Below, in pieces: positions 54,024 to 61,748 of a DNA stretch of 64,000 bases; position 1 is the stretch's first letter; every line of letters begins with the position of its first letter. Source of the DNA: JANSWP01 sp041941305 (lineage in GTDB: Bacteria; Bacteroidota; Bacteroidia; Chitinophagales; Saprospiraceae); the NCBI GenBank assembly GCA_041941305.1, contig JBGTQJ010000036.1, forward strand, positions 1 through 64,000, given 5' to 3'. The notes under the pieces are model-generated. The model saw only the letters and a list, made by a program, of their open reading frames with translations. It ran no database searches and was not told the origin of the DNA. A program made the translations under genes and the position numbers.

Positions 54024-55454
54024 CTAACTCATTACATTCAAAACATGTTGGATGTCTTCGATACTTTTTACTTCCTGATCATGAATTTGCATTTTGAAGA
54101 CATAATCACCTTTGTTGGCCATTTCAAGATTATTTCGTTCGTCCTGGAAATCATTGTTTGAAAAAGTAGCCAGTTTATTTCCTGGGAGTACAGCAATCAA
54201 ATGATTCGCCATTTGAGGGTCAAAAACAAATCTATCCCAATTTTCTCGGGGGAATGCAACGACAGAACGACCTTCACCTGTAATTAAATAAACAGGAATC
54301 ATTTTTTTGACGTGACTTGGTAAATTTCCGAAATCAAAATCCGCCATAACTTGAATCGTTCCCTGTCTCTTTATTAATATGTCGTAGTTATAAATACCTA
54401 AATTTTGGACACTAAAAGATCGGACAAATTCAGCTTGTGTTTGCATCATCTCTCGTTGAGCTGTCTTGTTTTCCACATACGATTTGTATTCCATGGACTG
54501 TTTTTGGAATTCTTTCATCGCTTTTTCGAAGTGTTTGCCCTTTCGACTTGGAACAGCAGGGATGACAAAAGTCTTTTCCGAATTTGACAATACAATTTGG
54601 TATTGGTTTGGTTTATCACCAGCTTCCAGATTGGCATAATCCCAAGGCTCTTTGAAAATCCATTTGTTATTTACTGGATCAGCCTTGGCATCATCACCAG
54701 CGTATTGCCAAACCATTCCCTTCATTTGTTTTAAATCAGGGAAGTTTTCATAATTGATGTTGAAGTTTAAAGCAGCTTTGCTTTTGTCAAATTTAACAGG
54801 TTTTGCAGGTTGGCTTGGAATTTCTGCCTTTGCTGAAAGAGCAGATTCTTGTTCTAGTTTTAACATTTTGGGATTTGGAGTAGGATTATTGGTTCCCAAT
54901 TCTTCCCAATTGCCTTTTTCCGGGTTGAAATACCAGAAAGGGTATTCCCCATCCTCATAAGAAGCCATATTTACATTGACTGGCTTGTCTTCTGAGATGA
55001 AAACTTCAGATCCACTTTTAGTTGTAGCTTGCATCTCAAACATTCCTGCGGTTTGCATCCAGGCTTTTTCCCCATTTTCCCCAATTACTTCCATAGGGAT
55101 CCCACTTGCCATTATCTGAGCTGCATTGTGAAACTCTCGGTAGTGGACTTTTACGGGTTCAGATATAGGGTTCCCTTTGGAATCTACAAATGAATTGGCG
55201 GGAATTTCAATTGAACTTCCGTTTTCCATTTCAATTGTTTGGGCTTGTGTGGGTTGTACTTCGAAAGAATTAAATTCTACATCAATTTCTTCTAGTGGAG
55301 GTAAAATGTTTTGCAGAGCCAAGTCTTCTGATTGAACTCCTGCATCTGCACTTGCGGCAGCGGTTTCTACATTCGATGTGTTCTGACAATTTTGAAAAAT
55401 AAAAAAGCTTAAACAAACTAGGCAAAAAATAGAAAGTTGATAAATTTTACGCAT
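54024..55454 (-). CDS. Hypothetical lipoprotein with ZU5-like N-terminal domain
   Basis: This 476-residue lipoprotein has a signal ending in 'FFIFQNCQN' (Cys at about residue 23). After an Ala/Ser/acidic linker, residues about 60-200 match a conserved Bacteroidota block: 'TIEMENGSSIEIPANSFVDSKGNPISEPVKVHYREF', 'ASGIPMEVI' and 'TAGMFEMQATTKSG...VFISEDKPVNVNMAS', similar to ZU5-like domains in which a metal or polymer face is made. The C-terminal half (about 220-470) is novel to me and includes 'NFNINYENFPDLKQMKGMVWQYAGDD', then a helical part rich in K/Q/M. It is predicted to be periplasmic or surface exposed. Function unknown. Confidence 0.75.
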   Translation of the reverse strand: MRKIYQLSIFCLVCLSFFIFQNCQNTSNVETAAASADAGVQSEDLALQNILPPLEEIDVEFNSFEVQPTQAQTIEMENGSSIEIPANSFVDSKGNPISEPVKVHYREFHNAAQIMASGIPMEVIGENGEKAWMQTAGMFEMQATTKSGSEVFISEDKPVNVNMASYEDGEYPFWYFNPEKGNWEELGTNNPTPNPKMLKLEQESALSAKAEIPSQPAKPVKFDKSKAALNFNINYENFPDLKQMKGMVWQYAGDDAKADPVNNKWIFKEPWDYANLEAGDKPNQYQIVLSNSEKTFVIPAVPSRKGKHFEKAMKEFQKQSMEYKSYVENKTAQREMMQTQAEFVRSFSVQNLGIYNYDILIKRQGTIQVMADFDFGNLPSHVKKMIPVYLITGEGRSVVAFPRENWDRFVFDPQMANHLIAVLPGNKLATFSNNDFQDERNNLEMANKGDYVFKMQIHDQEVKSIEDIQHVLNVMS

Positions 55455-55502
55455 TGTGGTTGGGTTTTGTGAATTGAATAATGAAGAGAAGGGATTATCT
55501 GG

Positions 55503-55543
55503 AAGGGTATGGAGATTTCTAAAAAATCTCCATACCCTTTTTC
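55503..55543 (+). terminator. Plus-strand-oriented terminator hairpin
   Basis: AAGGGTATGGAGATTT (55503-55518) pairs perfectly with AAATCTCCATACCCTT (55524-55539), followed by TTTCC. The T-run is on the plus side, but both flanking genes are on the minus strand. It may end an antisense or small RNA, or act on minus-strand transcripts less efficiently. Confidence 0.55.
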
Positions 55544-55683
55544 CTTCGTTGAATCCTATAGAACTGATGAATTTAGAATCAAGTTTGGCGCGTGACTTTT
55601 AACCCAACAGCTAAATCAAGAATTCGTTGCTTACATTTTCGATAATGATATATTTGAGAAAAGATACAATTCTGCAAAATAAT

Positions 55684-55699
55684 TTTAAACATACTCTTA
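55684..55699 (+). repeat. Copy of recurrent 16-nt motif
   Basis: TTTAAACATACTCTTA lies 9 bp downstream of the terC stop. It is a perfect match to TTTAAACAYACTCTTA. Confidence 0.5.
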
Positions 55700-55707
55700 T
55701 TTGTGAA

Positions 55708-56559
55708 TTAGGCTTCCTCAAAAATCCCTTCTTTTGCTGCCTCTTCTTTTACATCGTGCAATTGAACAGGATTGTTTTTCTTTCTTATTCGCATATTCAA
55801 AAACTCTACAAACAAGGAGAAAGCAATTGCAAAATAAAGATAACCTTTCGGAACTGTACCAACCTGAGTTCCAGCTATTTCCAGATGACCAAGGTGCGCC
55901 CCCTCTGCTATCAACATAAATCCAATTAAAATCAAAAAGGCTAGTCCGAGCATTTGCACGGTAGGGTGTTTATTGACGAACCTACCTACTGGAGTAGCAA
56001 ACACCATCATAATGATTACAGACAAAACCACCGCAACAATCATAATTGCCAAAGCACCATGCACACCATTTGTCATTCCAACTGCTGTCAAAATAGAATC
56101 AAATGAGAAAACGATATTGATTAAGGTAATTTCAATTATAACCTTGCTAAATGTAGATGTTTTCCTTTTCCCCTTTTCATCATGTCCCACATGACTTTCT
56201 TCCCCTTCCAGTTTATGTCCAATTTCTGTAGTGCTTTTGTAAAGCAGAAATACTCCGCCAGCTATTAAAATCAGGCTTTGTCCAGAAAATGCTCCCGTTA
56301 TTAATGGCATTTCAAGCGTAAACCAAGGCTTCTCCATAGCCACCAACCAGGTAATTCCAAAAAGAAGAAGAATTCTCAGGACCATGGCTAAAATCAATCC
56401 GATATTTGTTGCCCTTCCTTGTTCTTCTTTAGGCAGTTTTCCAGAGGAAATAGAAATAAAAATGATGTTGTCTATCCCTAAAACGATTTCCAAAAAAGTA
56501 AGTGTTAATAAGCTCATCCAGACTTCAGGGCTGGCGAGGTTCGGCATTACCAATTCCAT
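55708..56559 (-). CDS. TerC-family integral membrane protein
   Basis: This 283-residue membrane protein has the TerC/Alx signature. The N-terminal 'WMSLLTLTFLEIVLGIDNIIFISI' and a later 'SKVIIEITLINIVFSFDSILTAVGM' carry the conserved Asp residues thought to bind metal. About seven hydrophobic helices follow the family's pattern ('IGLILAMVLRILLLFGITW', 'LYFAIAFSLFVEFLNMRIR'). Relatives include tellurite-resistance TerC and Mn2+-exporting Alx/MeeF proteins, so metal (Mn2+) efflux is the likeliest role. There is no ter operon around it. The ATG at 56559 is used; a second Met four residues later is possible. Confidence 0.93.
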   Translation of the reverse strand: MELVMPNLASPEVWMSLLTLTFLEIVLGIDNIIFISISSGKLPKEEQGRATNIGLILAMVLRILLLFGITWLVAMEKPWFTLEMPLITGAFSGQSLILIAGGVFLLYKSTTEIGHKLEGEESHVGHDEKGKRKTSTFSKVIIEITLINIVFSFDSILTAVGMTNGVHGALAIMIVAVVLSVIIMMVFATPVGRFVNKHPTVQMLGLAFLILIGFMLIAEGAHLGHLEIAGTQVGTVPKGYLYFAIAFSLFVEFLNMRIRKKNNPVQLHDVKEEAAKEGIFEEA

Positions 56560-56664
56560 GTTTTGCGCTTTGGTGAAAAATAATTGAGCGCAATTTTAAG
56601 AAAAAAGAAGGAATGTGCCTATGTCAAACCCATGCATACCCTTTTATGCCTTTTTGGAGAAGGC

Positions 56665-59223
56665 TCAAACACTTTTTTCGATCTCAATGCAATTACTTAT
56701 TTTTTCAAGTAATTCCTCAGGACCAAATGGCTTACCCACATGGTCATTCATGCCAAATAGCTTTGCTTTTTCTTTTTCAGTTAAAAATGCAGATGCGGTG
56801 AGGGCAATGATAGGTATATCCCTTTTTGATGGGTCAGCGTGCTTGCGTATTTCTGCAGTAGCACGGTAACCATCCATATTGGGCATTTGAATATCCATTA
56901 AAATGAGGTCAAAGGTTTTATTATTAAATTCTTCCAGTGCCAGAAGCCCATCATCAGCAGTAGTAACTTCAATGCCCAATTTTCTTAGCATTTTGGCCAC
57001 GACTAATTGATTGATTTTGTTATCCTCTACGAGCAAAATGCGATTGCCTGCCAGGTGGTCAAATGTGATGGGTTGTTTTTCCTTGACAACTTCTTTTTTT
57101 GCCAATGGAATTTTAAATGGCAGGACTACAGTGAAAGTTGTTCCAATACCAGGTTGACTTTGAACCTCTATTTTTCCTTTTTGCAGATCCACCAATCTTT
57201 TAGTAATTGCAAGGGTAAGATTATTGCTTCCATACCCCTCAAAGATATCTCCATTGGTGCTGGTATAAGATTTAAACATTTCATCAATCTTCTCCTGCTC
57301 AAGTCCTAATCCAGTATCTTTTATTTCCAATTTTAGATGTGCTTCTTTTCGATTTAATTCTTCAAGGTCAATCCGCATATCGATATTTCCTTGTTCAGTA
57401 TAATTTAAGGAGGTAGATATTAAGTTGGTAATGATTTGATTAAACCTTGCCGGATCTCCCATCAGTCTATCAGGTATTTTTCGATCAAAATCGTAATTGA
57501 TTGAAACTCCTTTCTCAAGGGCAGGCACCTCAAATCTATTTTTGATTTCTACAAAAGTCTTTTTAGGTCTGAATTCCCTGCTCTCCAAATCGAGTTTACC
57601 TGCTTCAATTTTTGAAAAGTCCAACACATCATTGATAAAAACGACTAGATTATTTGCGGAAAATTGAAGCGTTCTCAAATGTTCTATCTGGTCTTCTCTT
57701 GGTTTTTCTTCCAATAATAAGTGAGTTAATCCTATTATGATATTTATTGGTGTGCGCATCTCGTGACTCATTGTTGCCAGGAATCTATCCCTTGCAAAGG
57801 AAGACTTTTCTACAGATTCACGTTCTGCCATTTCGGCAACTAATTTGGAGTTCAAGACATCAAGTCTGGAATTCTTTTCTTCCAATTCTGTATTTTTTCT
57901 ATCAATTTCGTCCTTTTGCCTTGCAATTTCAGCGTTTTTAGCTATCAATAATTTATTGTCTTTTTGTTTTCTCTTATAGGAAAGAAAAACATTCAGCAGC
58001 AGGGTTGCCACCAATCCTAAGACAGCAAAAAGAAAATACCTGATTTTTTTGCTGGTCGTATTTTCAATTTGCAATAATTCAATTTTTCGTTGTTGTTTTT
58101 CAGCTGCAAACTCAGATTCGTATTTGGTAGTTAAATCCAGCAAAGCTTTGGATTTTTCCTGGTTCAAAATGATGTCTCTTGTTGATGCAAATGCCAGGTG
58201 ATTTTTGTAAGCTTTTTCATGAGCCCCCAATTCAGCGTAAGTGCTCGAAATTATTTTGTACAATTCAGGTATACCTCGTTGAGGGGCTAATTTTTCCAAT
58301 ATTGCAATACTTTGGTCAAGTGATGATATAGATTTGGACCTTTTACCTGTTTTAAGAAAAATAATCCCAAAGTTTTTTAAGCTTTCAGCCATTCCCATTT
58401 CATCCCCGATTTGTTTCCTTAAGTCATAGGCACTGGCGTTTTCTTCTCCAGCTTCATCATAGATTCCCTGGGCTATGAGGGTCAGGGCAATGTTGTTTAA
58501 ATCTTCAGCTATTTTGGGTAAATCTTCCAAAGAACTGTGCAAGTCTCTGGACATATTGAAATAAACCATGGCTCCTTCGTAATCTCCCAGGTCACTGGAA
58601 ATAAGGCCGATATGATTGGCTATTTTCGCTGCCCCCTCCACATTTTCAATAGCGAGATTCAAATCGAGTGCTTTTTGATAATGCTCCAATGATTTGCCGT
58701 AAATCTTTTTTGCCAAATAAACATCCCCCAAAAATTTGCTGGTTTGTGCAGCACCACTTAAATCCTGCATTTTTTCTCTAATTTCAAGAGCTTCGTGCAG
58801 GTTTTCCTCTGCTTGAGCAAAATTCTCTTGATAGAAAAAAACGATCCCGATAAAGTTTTTGGATTCAGCTAAGCCAATTTCATCTTCTAATTCATTCCTG
58901 ATTTTCAAAGCCTCAACAAATGATTTCATCGCGTTGGTGTAATCGTGTTTTGATTGAAATATTTGACCTAAAATATTATGTGTTTCGGCTATTTTCTCGA
59001 GATTATGAATGGTCCTGGAAATGTTCATCGCCTGTTCAGCAAAATCCATAGCCTCAGAAGGCAATTCGTTCTTTAATATACTTGCGATTTGGTTGAGTAC
59101 ATCAATTTTTTCTATTCCATTTAACTTTCCCGAAACTTGTCTTAGGCTATCCAATTGACCAACATTGCCAAATAACGAACAGGAAAAAAAGCAGAAAAGG
59201 AGCACAATTACGCGATTTCTCAT
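56665..59223 (-). CDS. TPR hybrid histidine kinase/response regulator with degenerate ATP lid
   Basis: This 852-residue protein starts at the ATG at 59223 (signal MRNRVIVLLFCFFSCSLFG). Periplasmic TPR repeats fill about 20-370 ('AETHNILGQIFQSKHDYTNAMKSFVEALKIR' and similar). A transmembrane helix follows (about 395-415), a coiled coil, then HisKA 'FLATMSHEMRTPINIIIGL' (His487). The catalytic domain is unusual: the N box reads 'NLISTSLNYT' where NLISNAIKFT is expected, and the G2 box reads 'YGSNNLTLAI' where GGTGLGLAI is expected. The receiver domain is normal ('ILLVEDNKINQLVV', Asp777 in 'LILMDIQMPNMDGY', 'GKPFGPEELL'). Autophosphorylation is therefore doubtful. Its neighbours give no output gene. 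Confidence 0.88.
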   Translation of the reverse strand: MRNRVIVLLFCFFSCSLFGNVGQLDSLRQVSGKLNGIEKIDVLNQIASILKNELPSEAMDFAEQAMNISRTIHNLEKIAETHNILGQIFQSKHDYTNAMKSFVEALKIRNELEDEIGLAESKNFIGIVFFYQENFAQAEENLHEALEIREKMQDLSGAAQTSKFLGDVYLAKKIYGKSLEHYQKALDLNLAIENVEGAAKIANHIGLISSDLGDYEGAMVYFNMSRDLHSSLEDLPKIAEDLNNIALTLIAQGIYDEAGEENASAYDLRKQIGDEMGMAESLKNFGIIFLKTGKRSKSISSLDQSIAILEKLAPQRGIPELYKIISSTYAELGAHEKAYKNHLAFASTRDIILNQEKSKALLDLTTKYESEFAAEKQQRKIELLQIENTTSKKIRYFLFAVLGLVATLLLNVFLSYKRKQKDNKLLIAKNAEIARQKDEIDRKNTELEEKNSRLDVLNSKLVAEMAERESVEKSSFARDRFLATMSHEMRTPINIIIGLTHLLLEEKPREDQIEHLRTLQFSANNLVVFINDVLDFSKIEAGKLDLESREFRPKKTFVEIKNRFEVPALEKGVSINYDFDRKIPDRLMGDPARFNQIITNLISTSLNYTEQGNIDMRIDLEELNRKEAHLKLEIKDTGLGLEQEKIDEMFKSYTSTNGDIFEGYGSNNLTLAITKRLVDLQKGKIEVQSQPGIGTTFTVVLPFKIPLAKKEVVKEKQPITFDHLAGNRILLVEDNKINQLVVAKMLRKLGIEVTTADDGLLALEEFNNKTFDLILMDIQMPNMDGYRATAEIRKHADPSKRDIPIIALTASAFLTEKEKAKLFGMNDHVGKPFGPEELLEKISNCIEIEKSV

Positions 59224-59420
59224 AGAAGTACGATTGATAATTATTGAAAACCTGTGGGGAGGGGGATTAACCGGTAAAAGGTACAAATATAATGCCGATG
59301 TTTTAAGGGAATTTTTTCTATGTTTTCTTGAAGGTAGCGCATTTTTTTTAGTAAAAAAGGAAGTGAATTTATATTGTTAAATCCTAAATCATCTAAAATA
59401 TTACGGGCAAATATTTTTTT

Positions 59421-59428
59421 TAATTTTG
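59421..59428 (+). promoter_or_regulatory. -7 promoter box of yebC
   Basis: TAATTTTG matches TAnnTTTG and lies 28 bp before the yebC ATG. No matching -33 TTG was found. Confidence 0.5.
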
Positions 59429-59456
59429 CCTTTTTGAAAATCAAACTAAAAAATTC

Positions 59457-60212
59457 ATGGCTGGTCACAATAAATGGTCGAAAATCAAGCGAAAAAAGGG
59501 AGTCGCTGACGCCAAACGCTCCAAAATTTTTTCAAGAATCATAAAAGAGATTTCAGTTGCTGTTAAGGAAGGTCAAAGTGGAGATCCAGATTTTAATCCC
59601 CGTCTGAGACTTGCTGTAGCCAACGCAAAGGGTGCAAACATGCCCAAAGACAATGTAGAAAGAGCGATAAAAAAGGCTTTGGACTCAGGAAGTTCTGCTT
59701 TATTGCAGCCAACTTATGAAGGGTATGCTCCAGGTGGTATTGCAGTATTTGTAGAATGTACTACAGACAATTTAAATCGGACGGTTTCAAACGTCAGGGC
59801 AGTTTTTAGTAAAAGAGGCGGCAACCTTTCGACTACTGGATCTGTAGATTTTATGTTTGAACGTAAAGGAATCTTTATAATCGAAAAAGGAGACCATGAT
59901 ATTGAGGAACTGGAATTGGAACTGATAGATGGAGGAGCTGAAGATCTTGAAGTTGATGATGAGACTGGCGAGGTGACTGTTACGGTAGATTTTCCCGATT
60001 TTGGAAATATGCAAAAGAAATTAGAAGATTTAAAAATTGAACCCAAAAGCGCTACTTTGGAAAGACTTCCGACAAACACCACTGCATTAGGTGTGGAAGA
60101 TGCCCAAAAGGCTTTGGTACTTATTGAAGCTTTGGAAGAGGATGAGGACGTACAAGCAGTATTTCACAATTTAGAAATGACGGATGAGTTGATGGAGGCT
60201 TTGGAAGCGTAA
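59457..60212 (+). CDS. yebC: YebC/PmpR-family protein
   Basis: This 251-residue cytoplasmic protein matches YebC/PmpR (TACO1 family) over its full length: 'MAGHNKWSKIKRKKGVADAKRSKIFSRIIKEI', 'NPRLRLAVANAKGANMPKDNVERAIKKA', 'YEGYAPGGIAVFVECTTDNLNRTVSNVRAVFSKRGGNLSTTGSVDFMFERKG'. The family was described as transcription regulators and, more recently, as factors that help translation of difficult (proline-rich) stretches. The C-terminus here is acidic. It is monocistronic, ending in a perfect bidirectional hairpin. Confidence 0.95.
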   Translation: MAGHNKWSKIKRKKGVADAKRSKIFSRIIKEISVAVKEGQSGDPDFNPRLRLAVANAKGANMPKDNVERAIKKALDSGSSALLQPTYEGYAPGGIAVFVECTTDNLNRTVSNVRAVFSKRGGNLSTTGSVDFMFERKGIFIIEKGDHDIEELELELIDGGAEDLEVDDETGEVTVTVDFPDFGNMQKKLEDLKIEPKSATLERLPTNTTALGVEDAQKALVLIEALEEDEDVQAVFHNLEMTDELMEALEA

Positions 60213-60218
60213 GCATTT

Positions 60219-60275
60219 TGATGAATAAATTTAGGGTTTAGAATTATATTTTCTAAACCCTAAATTTATTCATCA
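60219..60275. terminator. Very long perfect bidirectional hairpin
   Basis: A perfect 25-bp stem joins 60219-60243 to 60251-60275 around a 7-nt loop. It lies between the convergent yebC and esterase stops. T-runs are only moderate, but the stem is exceptionally strong. Confidence 0.8.
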
Positions 60276-60282
60276 CACTAAA

Positions 60283-61683
60283 TTATTTTTTCACCCATTT
60301 TTTGCTGAAAACTACTTTCTTCCCTTCCCAGATTTTTACAACGTAGATCCCATTATTTAGTCCTGAAATGTTTGTGGTATCACTCGAAATCCTGGATTTT
60401 TCAAATATGATGCTTCCATTAAGACCTACAATTTCAAGCAATGGCTGACTTTGAAGGTCAAGATTTTTAAATTGAAGGACTCCTTCAGAAGGATTCGGAA
60501 ACAATTCAATTTTATCCTGAGAAGTATTTTTTGTAATAGTAAGATCTAAATCTCCAAATAACCATTCGTAAGCTGCAGGAAATTCCCTTGCCCAATACCA
60601 TTCACTGTGTTGCCCATCGGGATGGACTTCTTTAAACACCTCATCGTTGGATAATCCCTTTGAAAGTAAAGTACCATGCATTAAGTTTACGGAGTTGACA
60701 AAGTTGACTCCCTCTCCTTGTCCAACGATAATGTATGCTTTTATTGGATTGTCTATTGCAGTATCCTGGGTATGGTTCTGAATTTCATCCTCAACAATCC
60801 AATAAGCAGGAGAAAAAATACCAGCTTTACTAAAAACGTTTTGATGTTCAATCAAACCATAATGAGAAATCAATCCACCCATTGAACTTCCCATCAATCC
60901 AGTATATTCACGTCCGTTCAATGTTCTAAAATTGGCATCAATAACGGGTTTCAGCGAATTAATCAGGAAATCCATATATAGATCGCCTTCCCCACCACCA
61001 TAAGAAGGATTATTCCATGGTGAGTATTCGTCGATTCTATGTATTCCACCATTGTCTACTGCAACCACAATGCAACCATAATCTCCTTCGGCAAACAATT
61101 GGTTTAAGGATTCATCAACTTCCCATTCACCTGCAAAGCTTGTGGCAGCATCAAAGCAATTTTGTCCATCATGCATAAATAAGACCGGGTAATTTTTATT
61201 GGAAGTCTCATAATCTGGAGGCAGATAAACCCATACTCTTCGATACCTATCCAATTGGGGCATATAAAAATCTGTATCCCATATCTGAACATTGTCTGTA
61301 GCTGTTGAATTGACGCCTCCTACATCTTCCCAACTCAATATTTCCAATTCTTCGGTCGCTTGAGTTCCATTATAGAAATATTCCCGGTTGGGCAAAAAGC
61401 CGCCATTGGCATTTCCCTCAACTGTTCCCCAACTTCCTCTGGTAAACTTATATTCCAGGTTACCCGGATTGGGAGAAATAGTAATTTCGAAGGTGCCATC
61501 TCCATTATCTGTCAAAAGGTAGTCTGGATGCCCAGGATTCCAACCCTGGAAATTTCCGGCAATATAAATTTCAAGGTTGGTTGGCGTATTGGAGGGGACT
61601 TTTGTAATTTTTAATGTCAGCTGGGCAAAAAGAACATGGCTGAGAACAATGAAGGTTAGAAATAAAATGAGTCTTGATTTCAT
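60283..61683 (-). CDS. T9SS-secreted esterase with N-terminal E-set domain
   Basis: This 466-residue secreted enzyme is read from the ATG at 61683 (a TTG lies 2 codons upstream). A signal peptide (MKSRLILFLTFIVLSHVLFAQ) leads to a CBM20/E-set-like domain (about 22-125, 'YIAGNFQGWNPGHPDYLLTDNGDGTFEITI'). The alpha/beta-hydrolase domain (about 130-385) is of the enterochelin-esterase/esterase-D type: 'RVWVYLPPDYE', 'PVLFMHDGQNCFD', nucleophile elbow 'GLMGSSMGGLISHYG' and catalytic His in 'HPDGQHSEWYW'. The T9SS sorting domain ends it ('LFPNPSEGVLQF...GIYVVKIWEGKKVVFSKKWVKK'). It probably removes ester groups (for example acetyl or feruloyl) from polysaccharide; the substrate is inferred. It has no locus partners nearby. 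Confidence 0.88.
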   Translation of the reverse strand: MKSRLILFLTFIVLSHVLFAQLTLKITKVPSNTPTNLEIYIAGNFQGWNPGHPDYLLTDNGDGTFEITISPNPGNLEYKFTRGSWGTVEGNANGGFLPNREYFYNGTQATEELEILSWEDVGGVNSTATDNVQIWDTDFYMPQLDRYRRVWVYLPPDYETSNKNYPVLFMHDGQNCFDAATSFAGEWEVDESLNQLFAEGDYGCIVVAVDNGGIHRIDEYSPWNNPSYGGGEGDLYMDFLINSLKPVIDANFRTLNGREYTGLMGSSMGGLISHYGLIEHQNVFSKAGIFSPAYWIVEDEIQNHTQDTAIDNPIKAYIIVGQGEGVNFVNSVNLMHGTLLSKGLSNDEVFKEVHPDGQHSEWYWAREFPAAYEWLFGDLDLTITKNTSQDKIELFPNPSEGVLQFKNLDLQSQPLLEIVGLNGSIIFEKSRISSDTTNISGLNNGIYVVKIWEGKKVVFSKKWVKK

Positions 61684-61748
61684 TTCCAAAGATTGAAGAT
61701 CTTCGTATTTCAGGAAAGAAAATTATTCCTGAAATACGAAACTATAAG

